Of a stretch of DNA of 52,554 nt, positions 42,601 through 49,557 are shown piece by piece. A model generated the notes under the pieces. The model was not told the origin of the DNA, made no database searches, and saw nothing but the letters and a program-made list of their open reading frames with translations. Every line of letters starts with the position of its first letter. Position 1 is the first letter of the stretch. Source of the stretch: Acidobacteriota bacterium (GTDB lineage Bacteria > Acidobacteriota > Aminicenantia > Aminicenantales > Aminicenantaceae). Position numbers and translations under genes: made by a program. The DNA is taken from assembly GCA_030669585.1 (NCBI GenBank), contig DAOVDI010000005.1, positions 1-52,554 on the forward strand, written 5' to 3'.

Positions 42601-42776
42601 AGATTTTTTGCCAGCAACTCCCGCTTTGCTGAACGGATAAGTTCATTTGCACCACTTGCCTGGCCGCATGTTCCTGCTGGAATGATAATCGTCGGGATCT
42701 TGGGATCCCTGCTGCTCATAAGAATTTTATGGAATGACTTGAAATCATCGATCGATTTTAACTTTTCTGCATGCAT
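39597..42776 (-). CDS. NuoF/HydB-like NADH-binding subunit fused to GltD/NfnB-like NAD(P)H oxidoreductase
   Basis: A 1,059-residue fusion. Residues 1-110 are thioredoxin-like with 2Fe-2S ligands (GTCGQASGA Cys37, GCHGFC Cys70 and 74). The NuoF core has GRGGAGFPTGLKW (187-199), CNADEGDPGAY, an SLBB domain, and the 4Fe-4S ligands Cys477/480/483 and Cys523. From ~550 the chain becomes GltD-like, with two cysteine sets (553/558/566/570 and 605/609/613/617) and two Rossmann sites: GAGPSG (664-669, FAD) and GGGDSA (795-800, NAD(P)). A C-terminal CMRCDLEFTC is also present. Joining FMN/NADH and FAD/NAD(P)H sites in one chain is the pattern expected of bifurcating transhydrogenases. The ribosome binding site is AAGGGTGA. 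Confidence 0.9.
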   Translation of the reverse strand: MHAEKLKSIDDFKSFHKILMSSRDPKIPTIIIPAGTCGQASGANELIRSAKRELLAKNLVGKINLRITGCHGFCEMEPSVLIFPDRTFYPRLSSKDMARIVGAVAEGKVLEDLLYEDPTTKKRLRKQEDIPFFKMQTRTILSRNEQVDPIRIYNYIEKGGYLSLVEILERNDPKWVVNEVKDSGLRGRGGAGFPTGLKWELLAKSSNGSGKYIVCNADEGDPGAYMDRCILEGNPHSIIEGMLIGAFGTGANEGVIYVRNEYPLAIKHFIIALRQARELGLLGKDILGTGFNFDLEIVKGAGAFVCGEETALIRSIEGKMGEPRQRPPFPVEKGINNKPTNINNVETWVNIPIIFKSGAKEFLKIGTKNNSGTKVFSLVGKIKNTGLVEVPMGITFQDIIFNIGEGSSGRSKIKAVQTGGPSGGCIPVRKFNLPIDYDSLMEAGSIMGSGGMIVMDENTCMVDVAKYFMSFLKDESCGKCFTCRKGTQRMWEILDDITKGAGTPEHLDLLEELACVVKDTSMCGLGQTAANPILSTLQYFREEYLEHILHKRCSAAVCKELVGAPCEAACPLGTEAWRYVANIASGDYEEAYKVIRKANPFPSICARVCSHPCEEKCRAGTTGGEPVAIRALKRFITDRIDPSVFKPSRIQNSENNATRIAVIGAGPSGLTAAHYLSLKDYKVTVYDKDDHPGGMLNCAIPAYRIPRDTLIKEIEAIIDDNISLKSNVEFGADINLDNLYKEGFKAIYLAMGAHKSKLLNIEGEDLDGVYPALEFLKAFNLRGEKLAKRRVGVIGGGDSAIDAARVALRQEEVESVSILYRRTREEMPALQHEIDAAIEEGAKLITLASPVRIYKENGILAGIECIQNKLGDVDSKGRRSPVPIPGSEYAIPLDTLIVTIGDVPDVGYISSMGVKVNKWGMLVVDKDTMQSNIEGVFAGGDVVTGPNTVVAAIADGKKAAVMIDRYLHNQDLCQKPEVKLPDVYISPLEMDDSETSLADRVELPTISMSERRQSLKEVEQTLSEERATYEARRCMRCDLEFTCHLNEKEKTAEAGGQST

Positions 42777-42820
42777 CGCATCACCCTTTTCTGATTAAAT
42801 GGTTTTAGCTTATCTGTAAA

Positions 42821-43669
42821 TCAGAAATTAACTCCATCCAGGTCAAGCATATGACCTTTGCATCCACGGCGTGAACAGATCTGCACCATACCACCGCTGC
42901 GAACGATCATCGGCACCATGGAGGCGCCGCAAAGCACACACGGCGAGGGACTGTTCAATTCGGAATGGCAATGGGGACAGAAAAAATTTATCTCCATATC
43001 CATTGGGATCTCATACTCAGACTCAACAGCAAAGCTGCCGTATAGAGACGACAGCCTTAGCCAGCCGTGTTTTTGGCCGAATGACACAGTGACCCGGATG
43101 GAAGGATGCCCGTCAATATGGCACTGGTGATCCATGAAACTGTGGTTGCAATGGGAGCAGCTTACTTCAAGCGGGACCACATTGTCATCTTTATCTCCAC
43201 TTACTTTATCCAATCCGGTTTTGGTTTTCTTTATTATCCGTTTGACATCGGAGATTTTTACTTTAGAAAAATAATGTCCGTCAACCACAATTATGGGTCC
43301 CAGGGCACAGGCGCCAAGACAGTTTACCGTCTCCAGTGTAAATTCTTTGTCCTCTGTGGTTTCTCCTGCGCAGACCCCGAGAGCGCTTTCGAATTCCGCA
43401 GCAATTCTCGGTCCTCCCCTTACATGACATGCTGTTCCAAGGCAAGCAGAGACAAGATGCTTGCCCCGGGGTTTCAGGCTGAAAGATCCATAAAAGGTGG
43501 CGATCCCATAAATATCAACAAGGGATGAGCCGGTCTCCTTAGAGACGGTCCGCAGGGAATTTTCAGAGAGGTAACCATATTTTTTCTGAATATCCTCCAG
43601 AATGGAAATAAGTCCTCCCTTACTCCCTTCATGGCTTTCTACAATACTTTTAATTGTTTCCTTTTCCAT
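42821..43669 (-). CDS. NuoE/HydC-like [2Fe-2S] thioredoxin-fold subunit with C-terminal zinc-ribbon extension
   Basis: A 282-residue protein starting at ATG 43669, which has GGTGAG 7 bp upstream; a GTG at 43681 overlaps that signal. Residues ~5-155 are the 24-kDa NuoE fold (LISILEDIQKKYGYLSE, DIYGIATFYGSFS) with 2Fe-2S ligands Cys76, Cys81, Cys117 and Cys121. The last ~115 residues are not part of NuoE. They contain CSHC, CPHC, CVLC and C-X4-C pairs that look like one or two zinc ribbons, separated by a strand-rich stretch. It is the first gene of the redox operon, 44 bp before the NuoF-GltD fusion. It would anchor the NADH-dehydrogenase module; the extension may be an assembly or docking domain. 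Confidence 0.87.
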   Translation of the reverse strand: MEKETIKSIVESHEGSKGGLISILEDIQKKYGYLSENSLRTVSKETGSSLVDIYGIATFYGSFSLKPRGKHLVSACLGTACHVRGGPRIAAEFESALGVCAGETTEDKEFTLETVNCLGACALGPIIVVDGHYFSKVKISDVKRIIKKTKTGLDKVSGDKDDNVVPLEVSCSHCNHSFMDHQCHIDGHPSIRVTVSFGQKHGWLRLSSLYGSFAVESEYEIPMDMEINFFCPHCHSELNSPSPCVLCGASMVPMIVRSGGMVQICSRRGCKGHMLDLDGVNF

Positions 43670-43726
43670 GGATTTTCTCACCCATTTTCAGTCAATATTT
43701 GCTTTTTTAGCCATTGCAAAGGCTAC

Positions 43727-43755
43727 ATTATATAGTGAAGAAATATCAATGGCAA
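43727..43755 (-). promoter_or_regulatory. Promoter of the redox operon
   Basis: Minus strand: TTGCCA (43755-43750), a 17-bp spacer and a perfect TATAAT (43732-43727). Transcription would begin about 50 nt before the NuoE-like start codon. No operator was recognised. Confidence 0.6.
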
Positions 43756-43765
43756 GTATATTCAC

Positions 43766-43794
43766 CAATCTCAACCCATGAATAATCCAGATCA
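43766..43794 (-). repeat. Isolated copy of the dispersed CTGGATTATTC motif
   Basis: Minus-strand reading TGATCTGGATTATTCATGGG followed by TTGAG, a close match to the motif at about 3585 and 49321. It lies between the aminotransferase stop and the redox-operon promoter, without the short-period arrays seen at the other sites. Confidence 0.5.
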
Positions 43795-43810
43795 GTAAAT
43801 CCTCAGCAAT

Positions 43811-44986
43811 CTACTGCGAACGGAAATATTTCTCCATTCTGTCAAATGCGGTATTGATCATATCGTCCTCAACGCAAAAGGACAGTCTCAGGTGCTGCTC
43901 ACCTGTCGGGCCAAAATCCACACCGGGCGTAGTGGAGACCCGGGCCTTCCTCAGCAGATCCACACAGAATGCCTGGGAATCTTTGCCTTCGTCCAACAGG
44001 ATCCTGGGAAACATCAAATAGGAACCGCCAGGTTTTTGATATTCAAACACAGAGTCAAGACGGTCCAGACGCTCGCACATCAGATTCCGGGCAGAGAAAT
44101 ATTTCTGCCAGAAATCCTTAACGCAGTCCTGTGACTCTCTTAGGGCAGCCAGGGCCGCATATTGGGAAACAACAGGCACACAGATTGAAAATGGAATGTG
44201 TACCTTGTTGATTTGGGGAATCAAATCCTCGTCTGCATGAAGGTATCCGATTCTCCAGCCAGTCATTGCATATGTTTTGGTGAATGTAAAACAGCTCACA
44301 ACATTCTTTTTCATCTCCGAAATGGAGGCCATGCTGAAATGTTTATGTCCGTCAAAGGTGAAGTACTCGTAAGCTTCATCTGTGATAACGATCAGATCGT
44401 GTTCCAGTGCGATCTCTGCAAGCTCTCTGAGCTGCTGTTCGCTGAAGACAGCGCCTGTGGGATTGCTTGGGGAGCAGTATATGATCGCTTTTGTTTTTGA
44501 CGTGACCGCTTTCCGGATCCCTTCCATGTCCAGGACAAATCCCTCCTCCTCGACCGTGGGGACAAAAACCGGCCGTCCGGACGCGAGCTGCACCTGGTTG
44601 ACATGAGTAGAATAGGTCGGTGAGGGCAAAATGACCTCATCGCCGGGATCTATGACCGCCAGGACCGCAGCAGCGATCCCTTCAATGGCGCCCACCGTGA
44701 CGATTATTTGAGATGGGTCTGCTTTGATATTGTTGTCCCTTGCCAGCTTTTTCACGATCTCCTGACGAAGCTCCGGAAGCCCGAGGCTCACCGAGTAGCC
44801 GTCGACAACACCCTTTTTTATAGCGTCGACCGCCGCTTCCCCGATATGAGGAGGGGCGCCCGAAGTGGGTTTAGCCCAGGAGAGAAAGGCTACATCCTCC
44901 ACTTCTTTGGACAGCCTGGTCATTTCATGGATCGCGGATTTTGGGATTTGCAACACACGTTTTGAAGCCAGAGATTTATTATTCAT
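43811..44986 (-). CDS. Class I/II PLP-dependent aminotransferase (aspartate aminotransferase-like)
   Basis: A 391-residue cytoplasmic fold-type I enzyme. The start is ATG 44986, preceded by AGGAGT at 6 bp; an in-frame ATG 18 bp upstream would swallow that site. Typical segments are LSWAKPTSGAPPHIGEAA, VTVGAIEGIAAAVLAVIDPGDEVILPSPTYSTH, the CSPSNPTGAVFS Asn, ITDEAYEYF with the PLP-ring Asp, the Schiff-base Lys237 in FTKTYAMTGWRIGYL, and LRLSFC with the carboxylate-binding Arg. It transfers amino groups between an amino acid and 2-oxoglutarate; the specific substrate cannot be read. It may link to the glutamate-synthase-like operon downstream on the same strand, but that operon has its own promoter. 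Confidence 0.92.
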   Translation of the reverse strand: MNNKSLASKRVLQIPKSAIHEMTRLSKEVEDVAFLSWAKPTSGAPPHIGEAAVDAIKKGVVDGYSVSLGLPELRQEIVKKLARDNNIKADPSQIIVTVGAIEGIAAAVLAVIDPGDEVILPSPTYSTHVNQVQLASGRPVFVPTVEEEGFVLDMEGIRKAVTSKTKAIIYCSPSNPTGAVFSEQQLRELAEIALEHDLIVITDEAYEYFTFDGHKHFSMASISEMKKNVVSCFTFTKTYAMTGWRIGYLHADEDLIPQINKVHIPFSICVPVVSQYAALAALRESQDCVKDFWQKYFSARNLMCERLDRLDSVFEYQKPGGSYLMFPRILLDEGKDSQAFCVDLLRKARVSTTPGVDFGPTGEQHLRLSFCVEDDMINTAFDRMEKYFRSQ

Positions 44987-45050
44987 TTTTACTCCTAACT
45001 TCATTCAATTTATATGAAATCAGATCTTAATTCAAATAAAAAAAATGGAA

Positions 45051-45262
45051 ACGGGTCGAGGAGAGGCCAAATAAAAGCAGTCTATAGAAGTCTATTGAAG
45101 TCCATTGAGGTCTATTGGAGTCGTCGAAGTCAAGAAGAGTTTTTTGAGTTTATTGGGTTCGTTGTGTTCTTTGGGCTATTTTAATAGAATTTAACTCAAT
45201 GAACTCAAAGAGCTGGATTCCTGCTTTCGCAGGAATGACGAGATGAACGAGGTAATGAGGTG
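45051..45262 (+). repeat. Composite mosaic repeat block B, ending in the hrpA ribosome binding site
   Basis: The order resembles the block at 3.6 kb: ACGGGTCGAGGAGAGGCC, a 10-bp array of GAAGTCTATT type (45079-45132), inverted 9-bp units (GAGTTTATT, GGGTTCGTT; about 45146-45176), direct 9-bp units (GAACTCAAA), the hairpin TTCCTGC-TTTC-GCAGGAA (45218-45235), then ACGAGATGAACGAGGTAATG. The hairpin keeps its fold while both arms differ from the 3.6-kb copy, a compensatory change. The tail contains GAGGTGA, the hrpA ribosome binding site. Confidence 0.85.
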
Positions 45263-45269
45263 AACCATA

Positions 45270-48200
45270 TTGCAGAATAACATCCGGTCTCTCATGCCCC
45301 AGGCTATGCTGAAAGACCAGTCTATTGTCCGGAAGCAGCTGCAGGAGCTTAACCGGATGGACCGGGGAGGAGTCAGCCTGAAAAAGCTTCAACATCAGTT
45401 CACAGCATTGGAAAAACGCCTCCAAGATTCTTTTCACAAGCGCCAGGCCCGCCTTCGGAACAAACCTGCAGTCAGCTTTCCTGAAGAGCTTCCTATCACC
45501 TCCAAGAGCCGGGAGATCATCTGCGCCATTAAAGAAAACCAGGTTGTCATCATCTCCGGTGAAACCGGATGCGGAAAAAGCACCCAGATCCCCAAAATGT
45601 GCATCAAGGCAGGCCTTGGGATCTACGGTCAGATCGCATGCACTCAGCCCCGCAGGATAGCAGCCACTACGATCGCCAAACGTATCGCTGAGGAGATGGG
45701 AGAAAACCTCGGCCGCTCAGTCGGTTACAAGATCCGCTTTAAGGACAGAACTCCTCACAGCGCCTATATCAAGATCCTGACTGACGGCATGCTCCTTGCA
45801 GAAACCCAGGCCGACCCACTGCTTTATGAATACGACACCCTGATCATCGACGAAGCCCACGAACGCAGCCTTAACATCGATTTCCTGCTCGGAATCGCCC
45901 GGTCCTTGCTTGTTTCACGCCCTGAATTGAAGCTCATCATTACATCTGCCACGCTGGACACGGAGAAATTCTCCAGGGCTTTTAACAGCGCCCCTGTGAT
46001 CGAAGCAGGCGGCAAGCTGTATCCGGTCGAAGTGGAATACCGCTCCCCGGGCGGTGGAACTGAGAAGGCCGAAGACCAGGATTACGTTACAGAAGCAGTC
46101 AAAGCCGTTCATTCACTGAGACTCCAAAAACCTCCGGGGGATATCCTCATCTTCATGCCGACCGAGCAGGACATCCTGGAAACATGCCGAAAGCTGGAGG
46201 GCCGCAAATACCCGGCAGTCACCGTCCTCCCCCTCTTTGCCAGGCTTCCCGGCACCCGGCAGGGGCGAGTTTATTCGGTCAAAGGGCCCAAAATCGTGGT
46301 AGCCACCAATGTCGCGGAAACTTCTCTGACCATCCCCGGCATAAAATATGTTATTGACACGGGCCTGGCCCGCATATCCCACTACCTAGCCGGAACGCGT
46401 ATCAACAGTCTACCCATCAGCCCCATCTCCCAGGCCAGCGCCGACCAGAGAAAAGGCCGCTGCGGCCGTTTAAAGGCAGGTTACTGCACCCGGCTCTACT
46501 TCGAGGACGACTTTTCCTCCCGCACCCGTTTCACTATACCTGAGATCCTGCGTTCCAATCTGGCCGAAGTAATCCTGCGCATGACCGCCATGCAGCTGTG
46601 CCATCCGGCCACTTTCCCTTTTTTAGACAGGCCTCTTCCCAAACACATCAAAGACGGCTACGACACTCTTCTCGAACTTGGCGCTCTCGAACGGAAAGGC
46701 CGGGACTACAGGCTTACCTCCAAGGGACGGCTGATGGCCAGGATGCCCCTGGACCCGCGCATCTCTCGCATGCTGATCGAGGCCCGCAATGAAGGCTGTC
46801 TCCATGAAGTGGCGATCATTGCATCCGCGCTCAGCACCCGGGATCCCAGGGAAAGGCCGCCGGAAAAGGAATCTCAGGCCGACCAGATGCATGCTCCCTT
46901 TAAGGATCCGGACTCAGATTTTATCACCCTCCTCAACATCTGGAACAAATATAACAGTAAATGGGAAAAGCTCACCTCACAAAACAAAAAAAGGAGATTC
47001 TGTAAGGAGCATTTTCTCTCTTTCCCACGGATGAGAGAATGGACCTATATCCATGAGCAGATTATGATGATTTTGAAAGAACTCCGTATTTCCGTTGGCA
47101 GTGAGAAAGCAAAGAAAAAGTCAAAGACCTTTTATGCCGGTATTCACCGCTCCATACTGAGCGGGTATCTGTCCAATATAGCGGTCAACAAACAAAACAA
47201 GATCTATACCGCGCCCAAAGACAGGGAAGCCATGATCTTCCCCGGTTCCACGCTTTTTAATAAAACACCTCCCTGGATCGTGGCCGCAGAAATGGTTTTT
47301 ACATCCCGGTTGTTCGCAAGGACAGTGGCAAAGATCGACGTCAAATGGCTGGAATCCCTGGGAAAAGGCCTTAATAAATACAGCCATTCAAACCCGCGCT
47401 GGGATAAAAAGCGGGGAGAAGTCGTTGCCGACGAGCAGGTGACTCTCTATGGGCTGGAGATCGTATCCGGACGCCGCGTATCCTACCGCCCCATCAATCC
47501 TAAGCATGCCCACAGGATTTTCATCCGCTCCGCATTGGTGGAAGGCCAAACCCAAAACCCTATGAAATTTATCGATCACAACCGGAACCTGGTCAAAAAA
47601 CTATCCATTATGGAAAACAAACTGAGGCGGCGGGACATTCTGGTCAGCGAGGAGGTTATTGAAGACTTTTATTCCACCCGCCTGGAAGGGATTTCTGACA
47701 TCCGCAGTCTGGAACGCAAGATCAAGCTGATTGGCGGCGACGATTTCCTGAAACTGACGGAAAAGCAGATCATCCGCTCTTTGCCCGGGGAAGAGGAACT
47801 GGCATTTTTCCCTGACGAGATCGATATAGGAAACATGAGGGTCAAGGCCTCCTACACATTCGCCCCAGGAGAGGAAAAAGACGGCGTCACCTTAAAGATC
47901 CCAGCCCGCCGGATTGCCGAGGTCCCGGAAGAATCCCTGGACTGGAGCATTCCCGGCTTTTTCAGAGAAATAATCACCGCCCTTATCAAAGGGCTTCCTA
48001 AACGTTACAGAAAACAGCTTGTACCTGCTGCTGAAAAAGCGGATATTATTGCCAATGAGATCGAGCGTTCAGGCGGAGCTCTTCCCAATGCTCTGGCAGA
48101 ATTTGTAAAAAAACGGTTTCATGCGAATATCCCCGCTCCGGAGTGGGCACAGGTAGACATCCCGAGACATTTAAAGATGCGTCTTGCTCTTACGGATTCC

Positions 48201-49187
48201 GAGGGGAAGGAACTAAAAGCGGGTCGAGACCTGGAAGAACTGGTCAGGACCGGGAGAGAAGTCTCTGTTTCCAGGGATTCGGGCGCCTGGATCAAGGCCC
48301 GGAAAAAATGGGAGCAGACCGGTCTTAAGAGCTGGGATTTCGGCGCTCTGCCCGAGCACATCCCGGTCGGAGTGCTGGCGGATGCCTACCCCGGACTGGA
48401 ACCTGCCGAAGAGGGCGTGAATGTAAGTCTTTTCCACAGACAGGAAGACGCACTGAACTCACACAGGCTGGGAGTCCAGGCGCTTTTGCTCAAAAAATAC
48501 GCCAAAGACCTGGATTTTGCCGGTGGATATCTCAAGCTCCCCGGAGAACACGAAACACAAACGCTTTTTTTCGGGGGCAAGACGGCTCTTGAAAAAGGGA
48601 TGTATAAAAACCTTAAAAAGGAGATATTCCAGAAAAACCTTCGCAGTAGAGAAGATTATCTGGCCTATGCGGAGACTATTGGCTCCGCTCTTTTTGAAAA
48701 GGGCCATATCCTGAGGGAAACAGTACTCAAGATTCTGGATGCCCACAGGAGGACCTGCGCAGCTCTTGTGGAAGCGGAAAAAAGCAGTAAAACCGGCAAG
48801 GCAGTTCTGGCTCTCTGTAAACAGATACGGGAAGACCTAGACACACTGGTTCCCAAAAACTTCCTGGAACTGTATTCTCTGGACAGGCTTAAGCACCTGC
48901 CCCGCTACCTGGACGCTGTACAGATGCGTATTGAGCGGGGCAAGAACAATCTGGAAAAGGACCGGCAAAAAACCCTCAATGTTGAACAATTTCAAAGAAG
49001 CCTTGACCGGATGCAAGAAAGCATCTCTTCGGAAACATCCATGGGAAAAAAGGCTTCTATAGAAGAATTCCGCTGGATGATCGAGGAGTTCAGGATCTCG
49101 CTCTTTGCCCCGGAACTTAAAACCCCATTTCCTATCTCAGCCAAACGCCTCACCCAGAAGTTGACTGCCCTCGACAAAATGATTTGA
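45270..49187 (+). CDS. hrpA: DEAH-box ATP-dependent RNA helicase HrpA
   Basis: A 1,305-residue cytoplasmic helicase, the usual HrpA length. Motifs in order: Walker A GETGCGKST (97-105), TQPRRIAA, DEAH (194-197), SAT (226-228), NVAETSLTIPGIKYVIDTG, and QRKGRCGR. After these come the winged-helix/ratchet and OB-fold regions, and then the long HrpA-specific C-terminal domain. HrpA unwinds RNA using NTP; in Escherichia coli it processes a fimbrial mRNA and acts in rescuing collided ribosomes. The start is TTG at 45270, supported by GAGGTGA 7 bp upstream; ATGs at 45294 and 45306 lack such a signal. The upstream 200 bp are repeat sequence, whose tail forms this ribosome binding site. The gene is apparently monocistronic. 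Confidence 0.96.
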   Translation: MQNNIRSLMPQAMLKDQSIVRKQLQELNRMDRGGVSLKKLQHQFTALEKRLQDSFHKRQARLRNKPAVSFPEELPITSKSREIICAIKENQVVIISGETGCGKSTQIPKMCIKAGLGIYGQIACTQPRRIAATTIAKRIAEEMGENLGRSVGYKIRFKDRTPHSAYIKILTDGMLLAETQADPLLYEYDTLIIDEAHERSLNIDFLLGIARSLLVSRPELKLIITSATLDTEKFSRAFNSAPVIEAGGKLYPVEVEYRSPGGGTEKAEDQDYVTEAVKAVHSLRLQKPPGDILIFMPTEQDILETCRKLEGRKYPAVTVLPLFARLPGTRQGRVYSVKGPKIVVATNVAETSLTIPGIKYVIDTGLARISHYLAGTRINSLPISPISQASADQRKGRCGRLKAGYCTRLYFEDDFSSRTRFTIPEILRSNLAEVILRMTAMQLCHPATFPFLDRPLPKHIKDGYDTLLELGALERKGRDYRLTSKGRLMARMPLDPRISRMLIEARNEGCLHEVAIIASALSTRDPRERPPEKESQADQMHAPFKDPDSDFITLLNIWNKYNSKWEKLTSQNKKRRFCKEHFLSFPRMREWTYIHEQIMMILKELRISVGSEKAKKKSKTFYAGIHRSILSGYLSNIAVNKQNKIYTAPKDREAMIFPGSTLFNKTPPWIVAAEMVFTSRLFARTVAKIDVKWLESLGKGLNKYSHSNPRWDKKRGEVVADEQVTLYGLEIVSGRRVSYRPINPKHAHRIFIRSALVEGQTQNPMKFIDHNRNLVKKLSIMENKLRRRDILVSEEVIEDFYSTRLEGISDIRSLERKIKLIGGDDFLKLTEKQIIRSLPGEEELAFFPDEIDIGNMRVKASYTFAPGEEKDGVTLKIPARRIAEVPEESLDWSIPGFFREIITALIKGLPKRYRKQLVPAAEKADIIANEIERSGGALPNALAEFVKKRFHANIPAPEWAQVDIPRHLKMRLALTDSEGKELKAGRDLEELVRTGREVSVSRDSGAWIKARKKWEQTGLKSWDFGALPEHIPVGVLADAYPGLEPAEEGVNVSLFHRQEDALNSHRLGVQALLLKKYAKDLDFAGGYLKLPGEHETQTLFFGGKTALEKGMYKNLKKEIFQKNLRSREDYLAYAETIGSALFEKGHILRETVLKILDAHRRTCAALVEAEKSSKTGKAVLALCKQIREDLDTLVPKNFLELYSLDRLKHLPRYLDAVQMRIERGKNNLEKDRQKTLNVEQFQRSLDRMQESISSETSMGKKASIEEFRWMIEEFRISLFAPELKTPFPISAKRLTQKLTALDKMI

Positions 49188-49189
49188 CC

Positions 49190-49455
49190 TGACCTATCCA
49201 TACTGGATTCCCGCTGAAGTCTATCCCGCACTAAAAATTGTTTACACTCGTGTAAACGAATTTTGCAGATATGCAAGAAAATCAGGCCAAAATTCACATG
49301 GTATAAATATTGCTGTTAACCTGGATGATTCACAGGTCGAGATTGGTTATAAAGAGAGGATTCAAGGATTCTAGGGTTCGAGGGTTCGAGTGAAAAGAAA
49401 AGAGATAAGAGTTTAGTTTAAAGCACTTGAATCCTTGACCCCTTTTTTTCAGGTT
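49190..49455 (+). repeat. Composite mosaic repeat block C with palindrome
   Basis: No gene lies between hrpA and 49558. The block has a partial ACTGGATTCCCGC piece (about 49202), a perfect 18-bp palindrome GTTTACAC-TC-GTGTAAAC (49240-49257), the motif CTGGATGATTCACAGGTCGA (49321-49340), an 8-bp array of GATTCAAG/GGTTCGAG units (49357-49390), and an inverted remnant CTTGAATCCTTGACCCC (49426-49442). The direct and inverted 8-bp pieces can pair. The palindrome could act as a weak terminator for hrpA, but no T-run follows. Confidence 0.75.
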
Positions 49456-49557
49456 ATCAGCAGTTTTTATGAATAATTCAGGTAAAAAATCGGAAACGAA
49501 ACCTGTCTGGAATAAGTATTACATAAAGAAACATAAAAAAAGGATAGATTAGATACC

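Noticed and set aside
37319-43669. Complete respiratory complex I locus
   Set aside because: No membrane subunits (NuoA, H, J-N) or NuoB/C/D are present; the module is soluble.
49240-49257. Perfect palindrome GTTTACAC-TC-GTGTAAAC as a terminator of hrpA
   Set aside because: The arms are AT-rich and no T-run follows on either strand, so intrinsic termination is doubtful; left as part of the repeat block.
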